Assembly (NCBI GenBank): GCA_028066595.1
Contig: JALCBJ010000041.1
Span: 1 to 58,522, forward strand
Length of the DNA: 58,522 nucleotides
From: Thermoanaerobaculia bacterium
Lineage (GTDB): Bacteria; Acidobacteriota; Thermoanaerobaculia; Multivoradales; J023
Direction of reading: 5' to 3'
Within the stretch, counting starts at the first letter, position 1. Every line of letters starts with the position of its first letter. Of this stretch, positions 17,830 through 27,265 are shown one piece after another. The notes beneath the pieces are model-generated. The model was given only the letters and a program-made list of their open reading frames with translations, had not been told where the DNA came from and made no database searches. The translations under genes and the position numbers were made by a program.

Positions 17830-20800
17830 GGCGCGGCGTCCTCGTCGCGGCTCTTCGTTCTACCGGGCAAGGGTGTCTTGCACACCGTGCCCGGTGGCTC
17901 TACACGCTCTAGTCTAGGCGTGGAGCGTGGGCCGCGGATGACTCGGACCGAGTCGATCATCTCGTCGATCTCGATCAGTCGATCCGCGGCAACGTTGCGA
18001 AACTCCTGTGTTCGTCCGAGGGGCCAGGTCACTTCGAGTCGGTCGATTTCCTCGTCGCCGCCGAGACCGAAATGTACTACCCGAGAATACTGGGACGCGT
18101 AGCCGTCGCCGGCGGTCACGACCCGCATCTGGTGTCTGCCGCCGTCGTCGGTCTCGACGCGCACGATGGCGCCGACGCCGTCTCGATTGCTTTCCCTTCC
18201 TTGCAGACGCACCTGGAGCCAGTGGCCGTCGGCGACCTGATTGACGAAGTACTGGGCTTTCGACACGTAGTTGTTGATCACTAAATCCTGGTCGCCGTCA
18301 CCGTCGAAGTCGGCGATACCGAGGCCGCGGCCGTCGCCTAGGCTGTCGAGGCCGTAGGGTGCTGCCGCCTCGACGAAGCCAGTCTCCGCTCGATCGGCCG
18401 TGTTTCCCATATTCACCAACAACCGGTTCCGTTCATTGCCGTTCCACGAGTTGTCGCTCACGAACTCGTCGCTGAAGAGGTACCCGCTCCGATAGGGACG
18501 ATCGGGTGCGACCGCACCCTGGTTGAAAGCCGCTCACAAGTCGTGGATCTTCTTGCCGGTGATCCAGCCGTCCGTCGCATAGATGTCGAGGTCCCCGTCG
18601 TGATCGAAATCGAGAAACGCGGAGCTCCAATACCAACCGGCCGGCCGGGCCGCGGCGGCGTGGGCCCGATCGGTGAAGGTGCCGTCGGCGTTCTGGCGCA
18701 GCAGATAGTTCCCGGCCAGGGCGAAGTTTCCGATCTCCTTCCACTGGTCGCCCATATGGGTCTTGAGATCGGCCAAGAGAGGTCCCGGCGGCCCGAGCCT
18801 GCCCTCGCGCAGAAACTTGACGACGATCCGTCGTGCGGTGATCGGCTGCACAAACCAACGCTGATTCGAGCGGATGGCTGCCACGTAGAGGTCGAGCAGG
18901 CCGTCGTTGTCGTAATCGCCCCAACTGGCGCTCATGCTGCCACCGATAGCGAACGATCGGCTGGCCAGCGACACATCGCGAAAGGTACCGTCACCTTGAT
19001 TTTGGTACATCGTGTTACGACCGAAATCATTGGCCACGTAGAGGTCTTGGTCGCCGTCGTTGTCGTAGTCCGCTGCTGCCAGGCTGAGAGCCAGCCCCTC
19101 GTCGCCGATGCCGGCCTCGGCAGATACGTCGCGAAAACGTAGCCCGCCGAGGTTTTCGTAGAGTCTGTCCGGCATGCCGTTCCGCGCATAGAGGAACGAG
19201 TCGGGAATCTCGGTGCGAGCATCGAGGTAACGACCCAGGTAGATGTCGAGATCGCCGTCGGCGTCGTAGTCGAAGAACGAGAAGACGGTGATCAGATCGA
19301 GATCCTGGAAGCCCGGATCGGTGACCTCGATGAAGCGGCCCGTGCCATCGTTCTCGAACAAGTAGTTGCGGCCGAAGTAGGCGCCGAGGAAGAGATCTTG
19401 GTCCCCATCGTTGTCGAAGTCTGCGAAACCGGCCACGTTGACGTGCCAGAGGTCGGCGAAGGGCTGGCCTGTAGTGACTTCTTCGAAACGTCGGCCAACC
19501 AAGTCTGCGGTGCCGACGTTGCGGAACAGGGCCGGACGGCCTCCGGACCCCAGGAAGACGTCGTCCCAGCCGTCGCCGTCGAAGTCCGCCACCGCGGCGC
19601 CGGCGTAGGCATGGCGCATGGTTTCGAACCTGAGCTCGCTTGGCCCGTCACACTCGGCCGGGCTACTGCACTCCTCGTGCGGGGCGAAACGGCGGTCCGG
19701 CTCCATGGTGAAGTCGAGGCCCGCGCGCGCTGCGGCGTCGACGAAGTGGTCTCCGGGGCCTTCGACCGACCAGCCCTCTAGTAGCTCGCTATCTGCGATG
19801 CGCCATCGGTACACATCGCCGTCGTCGTCTCTGATCATGCGGACGTGCAGGAGACCGTAGTCGGAGCTGTGGCGTCCGGTGACCTCGAAACGCAGACGCA
19901 ACAGCGCTTCGTGCTCCGACAAGACCTCGTCCAGCAGGTGGATCTTGAACGCGACTTGAAGCACATCATCGATGTCGCGCCGCCAGTCGGTGATGGTTTG
20001 AAGCAGAGTCCGGGGCGGTCCGCCTTCTTGCCAGCGCCAGATCGAGAACGGCTCCGCCTGGGTTTGTTCCGCGGTCCAGCTCGCGTCGCCGCCGACGATG
20101 AACTCGGCCATGGCCGTCTCGTCGCCGAGTTGGAAGTGCTCCTCGAACTCGCTGAGGGATTCGTAGATCTCGAAGCCTACTCGGCCGAATCGATCAGCCT
20201 CGGAATCGAGTCGATCCATCCACATCCAGCCAGCGAGCGCGGTAACCACCACCGCGACCGTCGCCATCGCGGCCGCTGTCCGTAGACGTTGCCATTTCGA
20301 GAGGTGCCGAGCCGATGGCGGGGAGACCGCGCCCGGCCCGTAGAGTTTCCACAGGACCACCGCGAGGTCGGGCACGAGAAAGCAGAGCGCCATCGCGGTA
20401 ACGAGGTTGAGAAGGCCCCACGACGGCGACGAAGAGGCGAAGAAGATCCGCTCGTCCCAGGCCCCCGAGCGCAGCAGGATGCCAGTGTAGCAGATTTCGA
20501 CCACCAGGCTGACCGCCAGGGTGGTGGCGAAATGGCTGGCATGGAATGTGGCCCCGGAGGTAGACCCTGCGTCCTCGGCACGCTGTCGCCGGACTTGGGC
20601 CCGCAGCCACAAGAGCTGCCCGAGACAGAAGAGCGCGTGCGTGATCGCGTATGCGGGGTACCACCAACCTTGGATGTAGACGGCGGTGATCTGGGCAACG
20701 CCGCGCGCCGCCATGAGAACCCAGAAGATGCCGAAGAAGTTGCGAAACGTTGTGATGAGTCGAGGGTCGCGCCACAGGCAGGCGGGCAGAACCCACCAGG

Positions 20801-21002
20801 CCGCGATCAACCAGGCAAGCCATGTCGCCGCGGGCAGCGAGATTTGATCGTCCGCTGGAAAGCCTGCATTTCTTCGCAGAAGGAGCACCGCGGCAACGGC
20901 CAGGAGGCACATAAATGCCAGCAGGATGTAACGGATCACACGGAGTGAGAAGGGCAAGGTCATTCTGCTGTCGTTCGGACGTTCAGGCATCGGTGCGGTC
21001 AC
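17826..21002 (-). CDS. 7-TM FG-GAP/ASPIC-UnbV protein with in-frame UGA (candidate selenoprotein or nonsense mutant)
   Basis: One continuous frame of 1059 codons broken once by TGA at 18536-18534 (codon 823). Residues ~20-262 contain seven membrane helices; a mixed domain follows, then FG-GAP/VCBS Ca-binding repeats (AVADFDGDGWDDVFLG, GFADFDNDGDQDLFLG, FFDYDADGDLDIYLG, AADYDNDGDQDLYVA, WGDYDNDGLLDLYVA, FLDFDHDGDLDIYAT). After the UGA, 235 residues continue in the same frame with another repeat (GIADFDGDGDQDLVIN) and an ASPIC/UnbV domain (VRLQGRESNRDGVGAIVRV). The distal part ends in an ATGA overlap with the AurF-like gene. Intact reading on both sides and coupling to the next gene argue against old decay. 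It is either read through (selenocysteine), a recent nonsense mutation, or a base error. CRTAC1-type proteins are thought to be surface or periplasmic adhesion/sensor proteins. Confidence 0.75.
18504..18536 (-). promoter_or_regulatory. UGA codon with SECIS-like hairpin
   Basis: On the minus strand the TGA (18536-18534) is followed after 14 bases by a perfect 6-bp stem, GGGTGC-GGTC-GCACCC (18519-18504). The four-base loop begins 20 bases after the UGA and starts with GG. Published rules for bacterial SECIS elements ask for a short stem a similar distance after UGA with a G in the first two loop bases, which this meets. GC-rich DNA forms such hairpins by chance, so this is suggestive only. No selA, selB or selC is in the window. 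Confidence 0.4.
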
Positions 21003-21379
21003 AGGAGCGCCTGCGCCATCGAAGATGTGCGAAGCGATCGATCTAGACCTGGATCGAGCGGGCCGTCGAGCTGCGACTCAAACCGGAGGGCGCTGTGGCA
21101 AATTCGTTCGAATCTCCACCGGTGGAGCCACCACACGGTGAAGTCGTGGGAATTCTCGGGCTCGTCGTGAGGATCGCAGCCGTGGCACTGGGACTGGTCG
21201 ATGGCAAGGAATGTCCACTGTCGGGACACCGAATGTACACACGCTGAGACGAGCGCGTAGAGCAGCGAAAGGCGCGGAGCGTCGCTGCGCTGGATCGCAG
21301 TGAGTCGTGGCACGACGACGACAAAGGCGACGCCAAGAACTTCGGCGCGAGATTCGAAGAAGCAAGGGGGAACATTCAT
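20999..21379 (-). CDS. small hypothetical protein, first gene of the operon
   Basis: 126 residues. It is kept because GGAAAGG lies about 7 bases before the ATG and its stop overlaps the next gene's ATG as ATGA, the same spacing as the other junctions of this operon. The N-terminal half is mildly hydrophobic (EVLGVAFVVVVPRL, LSLLYALVSACVHSV), so one or two membrane segments are possible. The middle has QCHGCDPHDEPENSHDF, rich in Cys and His and possibly metal or redox active. I do not recognise a family. A competing frame at 21043-21375 is Ser/Thr rich and looks like a shadow. Confidence 0.55.
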   Translation of the reverse strand: MNVPPCFFESRAEVLGVAFVVVVPRLTAIQRSDAPRLSLLYALVSACVHSVSRQWTFLAIDQSQCHGCDPHDEPENSHDFTVWWLHRWRFERICHSALRFESQLDGPLDPGLDRSLRTSSMAQALL

Positions 21380-21591
21380 CCTGAACCTTTCCAGAGCGTT
21401 TCGATGCTAAACCATGGAGGGGGTCACCCATGCGCGATGGACAGTGCCCTCCATGTGTGGCTTGCTCAGGGCAAGATCTGTGCCGAGCTCCGGGGTCGTG
21501 TTTCGGTACTGACAGACGAATGGGGCCGGCGAAGGGGAGAGACGTCGACGCCGGTGCCTGGAGCGGGCCGCTGTCGTGGCAAGATCGGTCC
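21380..21591. other. divergent upstream region of the operon and the FAD oxidase
   Basis: About 210 bases between the start of the minus-strand operon and the plus-strand oxidase. The plus frame is open here from GTG/ATG 21430, but its Cys-rich translation does not resemble the family's N-terminus, so I treat it as untranslated. No certain promoter boxes were identified. Confidence 0.35.
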
Positions 21592-22992
21592 ATGACGAAC
21601 GACGCCCGCCGGATCGACGAAGCCATCGTCGAGTTGGAGCGCACATTCGGTGACCAGCTCAATACCTCGGATGCCGTTCGGTTGCAGCACGGCAGCGACG
21701 AATCACACTTCCCTCCCGCGCCGCCCGACGCGGTCTTGTTCGCGGAATCCACCGCTGATGTCGTCCGTTGCGTCGAGATCTGCGGCGAGTTGCGCTGCCC
21801 GGTGATTCCGTACGGTGCGGGTTCGTCGCTGGAAGGACATGTGCTGGCGACCCACGGCGGTGTCAGTATCGATCTGTCGCGGATGGATCAGATCCTCGAA
21901 GTAAATGTCGACGATCTCGATTGTCGCGTGCAGGCGGGGGTGACGCGGAAGCAGCTCAATCGGATCCTCGCGGAGAGCGGCTTGTTCTTCCCAGTGGACC
22001 CCGGTGCCGACGCATCCTTTGGCGGTATGGCCGCTACGTGCGCGTCGGGCACCAATGCCGTGCGCTACGGCACCATGCGAGAAAACGTCCTGGGTCTCAC
22101 CGCCGTGCTCGCTGACGGGTCGGTGATCCGAACCGGAGGTCGTGCGAGGAAATCGTCGGCGGGATACGACCTGACCCGTCTCCTCGTCGGGTCGGAAGGA
22201 ACCCTCGGGGTGATCACCGAGATCCAGCTGCGGCTCCAGGGTTTGCCGGAGCAGATCATGGCCGCGGTTTGCCCTTTCGAAGATCTCGGAGGCGCCGTTC
22301 GCACCGCCCAGGAAGTAGTCCAGTACGGGCTGCCTGTGGCGCGCATGGAGCTCCTCGACGAGGTGATGATCCGTGCCACGAACGCCTACGCGAAGCGTTC
22401 AGAACCGGAGAAGCCGACGATCTTCTTCGAGTTCCACGGCAGTGCCGCGGGCGTGGGCGAATGTGTCGACTCGGTGCGGGAAATCGCTGACGAGCACGGT
22501 GGGGGCGAGCTACGCTGGGCTTCAGATCCAGGGGAACGCGACGCTCTCTGGAGCGCCCGCCATGATGCCTATTGGGCTGCGCGGGCGCTCCGGCCCGGAA
22601 CCCGTGCCTGGTCCACCGACGTCTGCGTTCCCATCTCCAGGCTCGCGGAGTGCATTCTCAAGACCCGTGAGGACGTCGACCGAAATGGCCTGCTCGCGCC
22701 TGTGGTTGGGCATGTCGGCGACGGCAACTTCCACTTGGTGATCCTCGTCGATCGCGAGAGCTCCGAGGAGATGGACCGGGTTGGCGATGTCTACTCGTCT
22801 CTCGTCCAACGAGCGCTCGATCTCGGCGGTACCTGCACCGGTGAGCACGGGGTCGGATTCGGCAAGATCGAGTGGTTAGCCCGGGAGCACGGCGACGCAG
22901 TCGAGGTGATGCGGGCCATCAAGCGCGCCCTCGACCCGCAGGACATCTTCAACCCTGGGAAGATCTTTCACAAAACCGGTTCCCGCCCATAA
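21592..22992 (+). CDS. GlcD/D-lactate dehydrogenase-type FAD-linked oxidase
   Basis: 466 residues from ATG 21592. The FAD-binding PCMH domain shows PVIPYGAGSSLEGHV (~67-81), VDPGADASFGGMAATCASGTNAVRYGTMRENVLGL and GYDLTRLLVGSEGTLGVITE; the C-terminal FAD-oxidase domain shows VGHVGDGNFH and GTCTGEHGVGFGK, which hold the substrate- and metal-binding His residues. The family oxidises D-lactate, glycolate or D-2-hydroxyglutarate and feeds electrons to quinone or cytochrome c. A single-subunit D-lactate dehydrogenase (cytochrome) is the best fit; GlcE/GlcF partners are absent nearby. Starts further upstream (21430, 21520) are in frame but would add non-conserved sequence. Convergent with the PLP decarboxylase. 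Confidence 0.88.
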   Translation: MTNDARRIDEAIVELERTFGDQLNTSDAVRLQHGSDESHFPPAPPDAVLFAESTADVVRCVEICGELRCPVIPYGAGSSLEGHVLATHGGVSIDLSRMDQILEVNVDDLDCRVQAGVTRKQLNRILAESGLFFPVDPGADASFGGMAATCASGTNAVRYGTMRENVLGLTAVLADGSVIRTGGRARKSSAGYDLTRLLVGSEGTLGVITEIQLRLQGLPEQIMAAVCPFEDLGGAVRTAQEVVQYGLPVARMELLDEVMIRATNAYAKRSEPEKPTIFFEFHGSAAGVGECVDSVREIADEHGGGELRWASDPGERDALWSARHDAYWAARALRPGTRAWSTDVCVPISRLAECILKTREDVDRNGLLAPVVGHVGDGNFHLVILVDRESSEEMDRVGDVYSSLVQRALDLGGTCTGEHGVGFGKIEWLAREHGDAVEVMRAIKRALDPQDIFNPGKIFHKTGSRP

Positions 22993-22996
22993 CGCT

Positions 22997-23112
22997 GCGT
23001 CGAGAGTCACGCCGGCTCGAGCACGCGCAGACAGGCGTGACGACCGCCATGAAGTCGTTTCGAGAGTCACGTCGGCTCGAGCACGGCCGCGGTCAGACGG
23101 GCGTGACGACCT
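22997..23112. repeat. tandem hairpin-forming repeat between convergent genes
   Basis: A unit of about 50 bases occurs twice with a 60-base period: CGAGAGTCACGCCGGCTCGA at 23001 and CGAGAGTCACGTCGGCTCGA at 23061, each followed by CAGAC and GGCGTGACGACC. Within each copy GTCACGCC (or GTCACGTC) can pair with GGCGTGAC about 20 bases later, giving two stem-loops in a row. The second copy encodes the last codons of the decarboxylase. It may act as a bidirectional terminator; there is no T run. Confidence 0.6.
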
Positions 23113-24586
23113 CCCTCGAGCCGCTATCGGATGCGATCGAGTTGGCTAGCTCGCTGCCCAGATCGAGGACGGATTCGACCAGTACGTCGATGTCTTCCAG
23201 GCGGGTGCGATGGTTCGTGATCGCGATGCGGAGGGAGAATCGTCCCGCTCTACGGGTGCTCGAGGGGATGGCGATCCCATCCTCTTGCAGACGCAGCATG
23301 ATCTCGTGGTTGAGGCGTTCGAGGCCGTCCTCGTCCACTCCTGGTCTGGTGTAGCGAAAGCACACGACATTGAGGGGGGCCAGTGCGAGCAATTCCAGAA
23401 GATCTTCCTCGGCGATCCGCCGAACCAAGTATTGCGCCTGGTCGACGTTTTGTTCGATCACGCGTCCGATCTTGTCGAGACCATGCAGCTGTAGCGACAG
23501 CCAGACCTTCAGTGCTCGGAATCCGCGGGACAGCTGCAGGCCGAGCTCAGGGAAGTCGAGAGGCTGGGGCAGGATGCCCCGACCCTGAGCGTTGAGGTAG
23601 TCCGCAGTGGTTCGGAACGTGGAACGCTGCAACTCGCGATCGCGTACCAGAACGCAGCCGACTTCGTAGGGCAGGTAGCCCCATTTGTGCAGATCGAAGG
23701 CCAATGAGTCGGCCCGCTCGAGGCCTGCAATACGCGGTTTCAAGCTTTCGGAACAGGCGAGAAGGGCGCCGAACGCACCGTCGACGTGAAACCAGAGTTC
23801 TTCCTCGCTGCAGAAGTCAGCGACGGCGTGCAGGTCGTCGATTGCGCCGGTATCGACCGTCCCGACGTTGGCGCAGACACAGATCGGACGGAACCCTCGG
23901 CGACGGTCCTCGTCGATCGCTGCCCGAACCGACGCCAGGACCAGTCTTCCTTGGTGATCGGCCTCGACACGACGGAACCCATCGCGACCCAGCCCGAGGA
24001 CGTCGCAACTCTTCTCGGCCCAGCTGTGGGTCTCGGCTGATCCGTAGATTCTCAGTGGCGGACCGGCGGTCAGGCCTTGCTGGCGCACGTCGAAACCAGC
24101 CTTGACGTGGCGGGCCACCGTGACACCTACGAGGTTGGCCATCGTCGCGCCGCTCACCAAGAGTCCTCCCGAGTTCGGCGGGAACCCCATCACTTGAGCC
24201 CACCAGTCGACCACCTGGCGCTCCACGATCGAAGCGCTCTGATCGTAGCCACCGAGATGAGGATTCATCGCCGAGGCGAGCATGTCGGCCAGCATCCCGT
24301 CCGCGGTACCGTTGCCCATTACCCAGCCCCAGAACCGACGATGCCCGTTGCCGGTGGGGTAGCGAAGCAACGAGCGCTCGACGCGCGTCATGATCTCGTC
24401 CAGGTCACCAGGGCGCCGCGGCAGAGGCGCTTCGAGGTCGCTTCGGGCTTCCGGCGGCACCGGGCGCCACGGTCGGTCGCCTGCACCACGGAGATGTTCG
24501 AGCGCGGAGTCGAGGCTGCGATGGGCCTTCTCGGCGAATGCGTCCCAGTCCTCGGGATCGAGTGAGATTTCGTTTGGTCTCGTCAT
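23093..24586 (-). CDS. PLP-dependent amino acid decarboxylase (aromatic/glutamate decarboxylase family)
   Basis: 497 residues from ATG 24586, chosen because GGAGG lies about 8 bases upstream; an in-frame start 54 bases earlier adds no conserved sequence. Group II decarboxylase marks: NPHLGGYDQSASIVERQVVDWWAQVMG, GLLVSGATMANLVGV, ETHSWAEKSCDVLG, WFHVDGAFGAL with the PLP-binding Asp and His, and the Schiff-base lysine in SLAFDLHKWGYLPYEVG. The enzyme removes CO2 from an amino acid (aromatic amino acids, or aspartate/glutamate in relatives), in the cytoplasm. A divergent AraC-type gene starts 81 bases away and is the likely regulator. Confidence 0.87.
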   Translation of the reverse strand: MTRPNEISLDPEDWDAFAEKAHRSLDSALEHLRGAGDRPWRPVPPEARSDLEAPLPRRPGDLDEIMTRVERSLLRYPTGNGHRRFWGWVMGNGTADGMLADMLASAMNPHLGGYDQSASIVERQVVDWWAQVMGFPPNSGGLLVSGATMANLVGVTVARHVKAGFDVRQQGLTAGPPLRIYGSAETHSWAEKSCDVLGLGRDGFRRVEADHQGRLVLASVRAAIDEDRRRGFRPICVCANVGTVDTGAIDDLHAVADFCSEEELWFHVDGAFGALLACSESLKPRIAGLERADSLAFDLHKWGYLPYEVGCVLVRDRELQRSTFRTTADYLNAQGRGILPQPLDFPELGLQLSRGFRALKVWLSLQLHGLDKIGRVIEQNVDQAQYLVRRIAEEDLLELLALAPLNVVCFRYTRPGVDEDGLERLNHEIMLRLQEDGIAIPSSTRRAGRFSLRIAITNHRTRLEDIDVLVESVLDLGSELANSIASDSGSREVVTPV

Positions 24587-24666
24587 GTCGTGGCCTCCGG
24601 TGGCAGAATAGAGCAGTGCATCTCTCGGTGTCTTGTACATCTCGAACGCCTTGGAACAAACGAAAC

Positions 24667-25579
24667 ATGTCCTCCAGTCCTGAGTGTTGCCCGGATTCGT
24701 GTGCCAAGCCGGTCAAGGGATTCGCTCCCGTCCCGGTGCTGCGCAACGAGCTGTTGCGAGAGCTATGGGCCAGCGGACTACGGGTCACGGAGTCATGGCA
24801 CAAGGCGCTATCGACGATCCCGCATCATGCCCATCGTCGCGCCACCGTGACCCTGTTGTTGGATGGCTCGTTCCGGGAGTCCTACCCGTCTCGGCGTGAC
24901 ATCGAATGCGAGGCTCCGGCGATTCACGTGCGACCTCCGGGAGCACCCCATACCGACCGCCTCGGCGCTCTGGGAGCGCACAACGTCGTACTGGAGCTCG
25001 ACGACGCGAGGTTCGACTCCGTACGTCGTCACAGCTCGCTGTTCGACGAAGTTCGGAGCGTGGAACAGCACGACGTGGTCGCGACGGTGCGACGTATCCA
25101 GCGAGAGATCCTGATCGACGACGCCTCCACCGCGTTGGCTCGAGGGGCTGGCCATGGAGCTGCTCGCCAGCGCGGGCCGTGCGACGGATCGGGCTTTGTT
25201 GCGTGACGCCTCCCGCCCGGCGCCTTGGTTGGAGGGCGTTCGCGACTTGATCCACGACCGGTTTCGAGAGCCGCTTTCCCTCGACGACCTGGCGATGCAG
25301 GCCGGTGTGCATCCCGTGCACCTCGCCCGGGCCTTCCGTGCAGCCTACGACGCGAGTCCGGGCGAGTACTCCAGACGTCTCCGGCTTCGTTGGGCCTCCG
25401 AGCAGTTGCTCAAGCTGGACCGTGGGATCGCGGACATCGCCGACGAGGCTGGGTTCGCGGATCAGAGTCACTTCACTCGCGCGTTCCGGGCGGTCTACGG
25501 ACTTCCGCCCGGCGCTTGGCGGGCGTCGCGCTCGCCGAACAGTCGCCGAAGCGAGCCAGCGCGATCCGAGGCAATCTGA
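24667..25579 (+). pseudogene. AraC-family regulator with a frameshift
   Basis: Two adjacent frames together make a normal AraC-type protein of about 300 residues. The first part (from ATG 24667) gives the cupin-like ligand domain: KALSTIPHHAHRRATVTLLLDGSFRESY and IHVRPPGAPHTDRLGALG. Around 25130-25145 the reading must move to the next frame, where it continues LEGLAMELLASAGRATDRALL and then the two helix-turn-helix motifs, LSLDDLAMQAGVHPVHLARAFRAAYDASPGEY and IADIADEAGFADQSHFTRAFRAVYGLPPG. A two-base loss in GGCTCGAGGGG explains the shift. It is divergent from the PLP decarboxylase and would have controlled it. Recent mutation or sequencing error are equally possible, since both parts look well conserved. 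Confidence 0.75.
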
Positions 25580-25642
25580 CGTCGGACCGATCGGGCGGTG
25601 GGTCGTGTCGGAGCGCTGAGATCGAAGCTCGTGGAGCAGCTC

Positions 25643-27070
25643 TCAGAACGCTACATGACCCGACTTGCGTAGGCGCCAGAAGAGCATCTGCGCGTCCAGC
25701 TGCGGCATCGGGCTCATCTTCAGGATGGACTTGATGTCGTAGCTGCCGTCGACCCGGGTCAGCATGAACCCTTCCTGCGGCGACAGGTCGAGATTGGCCA
25801 GCTCGCCCATGTCGACCTTCAACTTCGGCACTTTGTCGAGGCTGACACCGGCGCGCTCCAATGCCGCATGAATCTTCTCCTCGATGGCCCGGATCTTGAT
25901 GCTCTCGTCGTCAGCGCCGTCGGCGTCCTTGGCTTCACGGACGGTCTTCAGCGCGGCATCGAGCTTGGCCGCCTTGAGCGCTTGCGTGGCCTCTTGGACC
26001 AAGCGTCCAGCCTCGGTACCCGCCGCAGCCGGTGCCGCGGATGCCGGTTGATCTGCCCCTCCGCCTCCGGCGAAATTGAGCGTTTTTCCCCCGACATCGA
26101 GACCTGCGGGGTTATTGCCGCCCGCAGCCGCGGGCGGTGCCTGGGCGGGTGCGGCCTGCTGCATCTGCTGCATCTGCCCTTGAGGTTGCTGGCCCATGAT
26201 CGGCATCATGTTCTGGACCTGACCCATCATCTGGCTCATCTGTGCCATCTGCTGGAGCATGGCCAGTTGATACATCCCGCTGTCCTCTGGCACCTTGGCT
26301 TTGCCGGTTTCGATCTCGGCTTTCGACCCTTCCTCCATCGGGACCGGCACTTTGACCTCGATAACCCGCGGTCGGACGACCTTGACCATGCCTTCCATGA
26401 CGTATTTGGCGATGATCTCCGCCACTTGGAACAGACCGGTCATCGAACCGCCGCTGATCTCGTCGACGCTCCGCTCGTCGTCGATCCACTGGAGAATGCG
26501 CTTTTCCACTTCATCGATCTCGAGTGTGTCGACGTCCACCACCGTGACCGGCACACACTCGGGCGACGGAACCTGTGCCTGGATTCGATTCCACTCGTCC
26601 TTGCGTCGGGTACCTTCGAGCACGATCCACTGCACGTCGACCTTGATGCGCAACAACTGTTTCTCGGGTAGCTCACCGTCGAGAAACTCGAACGCACCTT
26701 GGGGCCAGGTGAAGATGTCGTAGATCGTTTCTTCAGCCTTCAGATGCAGCATCTGGGAGAGATCGTCCTTCGACATGGCGCCCATGTCGATGAGGATCTG
26801 GCCGAGCAGCTTGCCCTCGTCCTTCTGCCGGGCGACCGCCGCGTCGACCGCTTCCTGGGTCACGAATCCATGACTTACCAGGAACCGCCCCAGGTATTCC
26901 TTCGGGTCGGTGGACGACGAAGAAATGATGTCGCCGTCATCGAAGAAGATTCTCTTGACGACCTTGTCGTCGCCCTTGTCGATGACCAGCGTCCCGGTCT
27001 TTTGGCCGGTTGCGAGCCACTGGAGCAGCTCCGCTGCCGCCATGGTCTTGATGTTGCCGGAAATGCTCAT
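25643..27070 (-). CDS. DUF4388 domain protein
   Basis: 475 residues, cytoplasmic. Residues ~1-140 are a DUF4388 domain (GNIKTMAAAELLQWLATGQKTGTLVI, RIFFDDGDIISSSS, YLGRFLVSHGFV, LGQILIDMGAMSKDDL), also called PatA-like N-terminal domain. The centre is a Met/Gln-rich and then Ala/Pro-rich linker (~265-345), followed by a TPR-like helical segment and a C-terminal DPxxGF-type domain (ANLDLSPQEGFMLTRVDGSYDIKSILK). Such proteins occur near two-component and gliding or polarity systems in delta-proteobacteria and acidobacteria and probably act as adaptors. No clear Shine-Dalgarno sequence precedes the ATG. Monocistronic by spacing. Confidence 0.85.
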   Translation of the reverse strand: MSISGNIKTMAAAELLQWLATGQKTGTLVIDKGDDKVVKRIFFDDGDIISSSSTDPKEYLGRFLVSHGFVTQEAVDAAVARQKDEGKLLGQILIDMGAMSKDDLSQMLHLKAEETIYDIFTWPQGAFEFLDGELPEKQLLRIKVDVQWIVLEGTRRKDEWNRIQAQVPSPECVPVTVVDVDTLEIDEVEKRILQWIDDERSVDEISGGSMTGLFQVAEIIAKYVMEGMVKVVRPRVIEVKVPVPMEEGSKAEIETGKAKVPEDSGMYQLAMLQQMAQMSQMMGQVQNMMPIMGQQPQGQMQQMQQAAPAQAPPAAAGGNNPAGLDVGGKTLNFAGGGGADQPASAAPAAAGTEAGRLVQEATQALKAAKLDAALKTVREAKDADGADDESIKIRAIEEKIHAALERAGVSLDKVPKLKVDMGELANLDLSPQEGFMLTRVDGSYDIKSILKMSPMPQLDAQMLFWRLRKSGHVAF

Positions 27071-27265
27071 CTAAGGGGGGTCAGCGTCTACCTTCCGGGG
27101 CGTTGGATGATGCGGAGAGTGAGTATATGGGAATATAGAGGCGCTTCTATTACGACCGTAGACCGTGAACCGATTTCGCAGCCGCCGGTAGAGCAGGGTT
27201 TCGCGGCATCCACGAGCGCCTTCGCCGAGCGGCCCACTGTCAGCCGAACAAGGTCGCGGCTTCCG

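Noticed and set aside
17826..18461. Separate downstream gene starting at GTG 18461 encoding only the UnbV domain
   Set aside because: It is in the same frame as the upstream part, has no ribosome binding site at that GTG, and the residues between the TGA and that GTG read as continuous family sequence. Re-initiation remains possible but is less likely.
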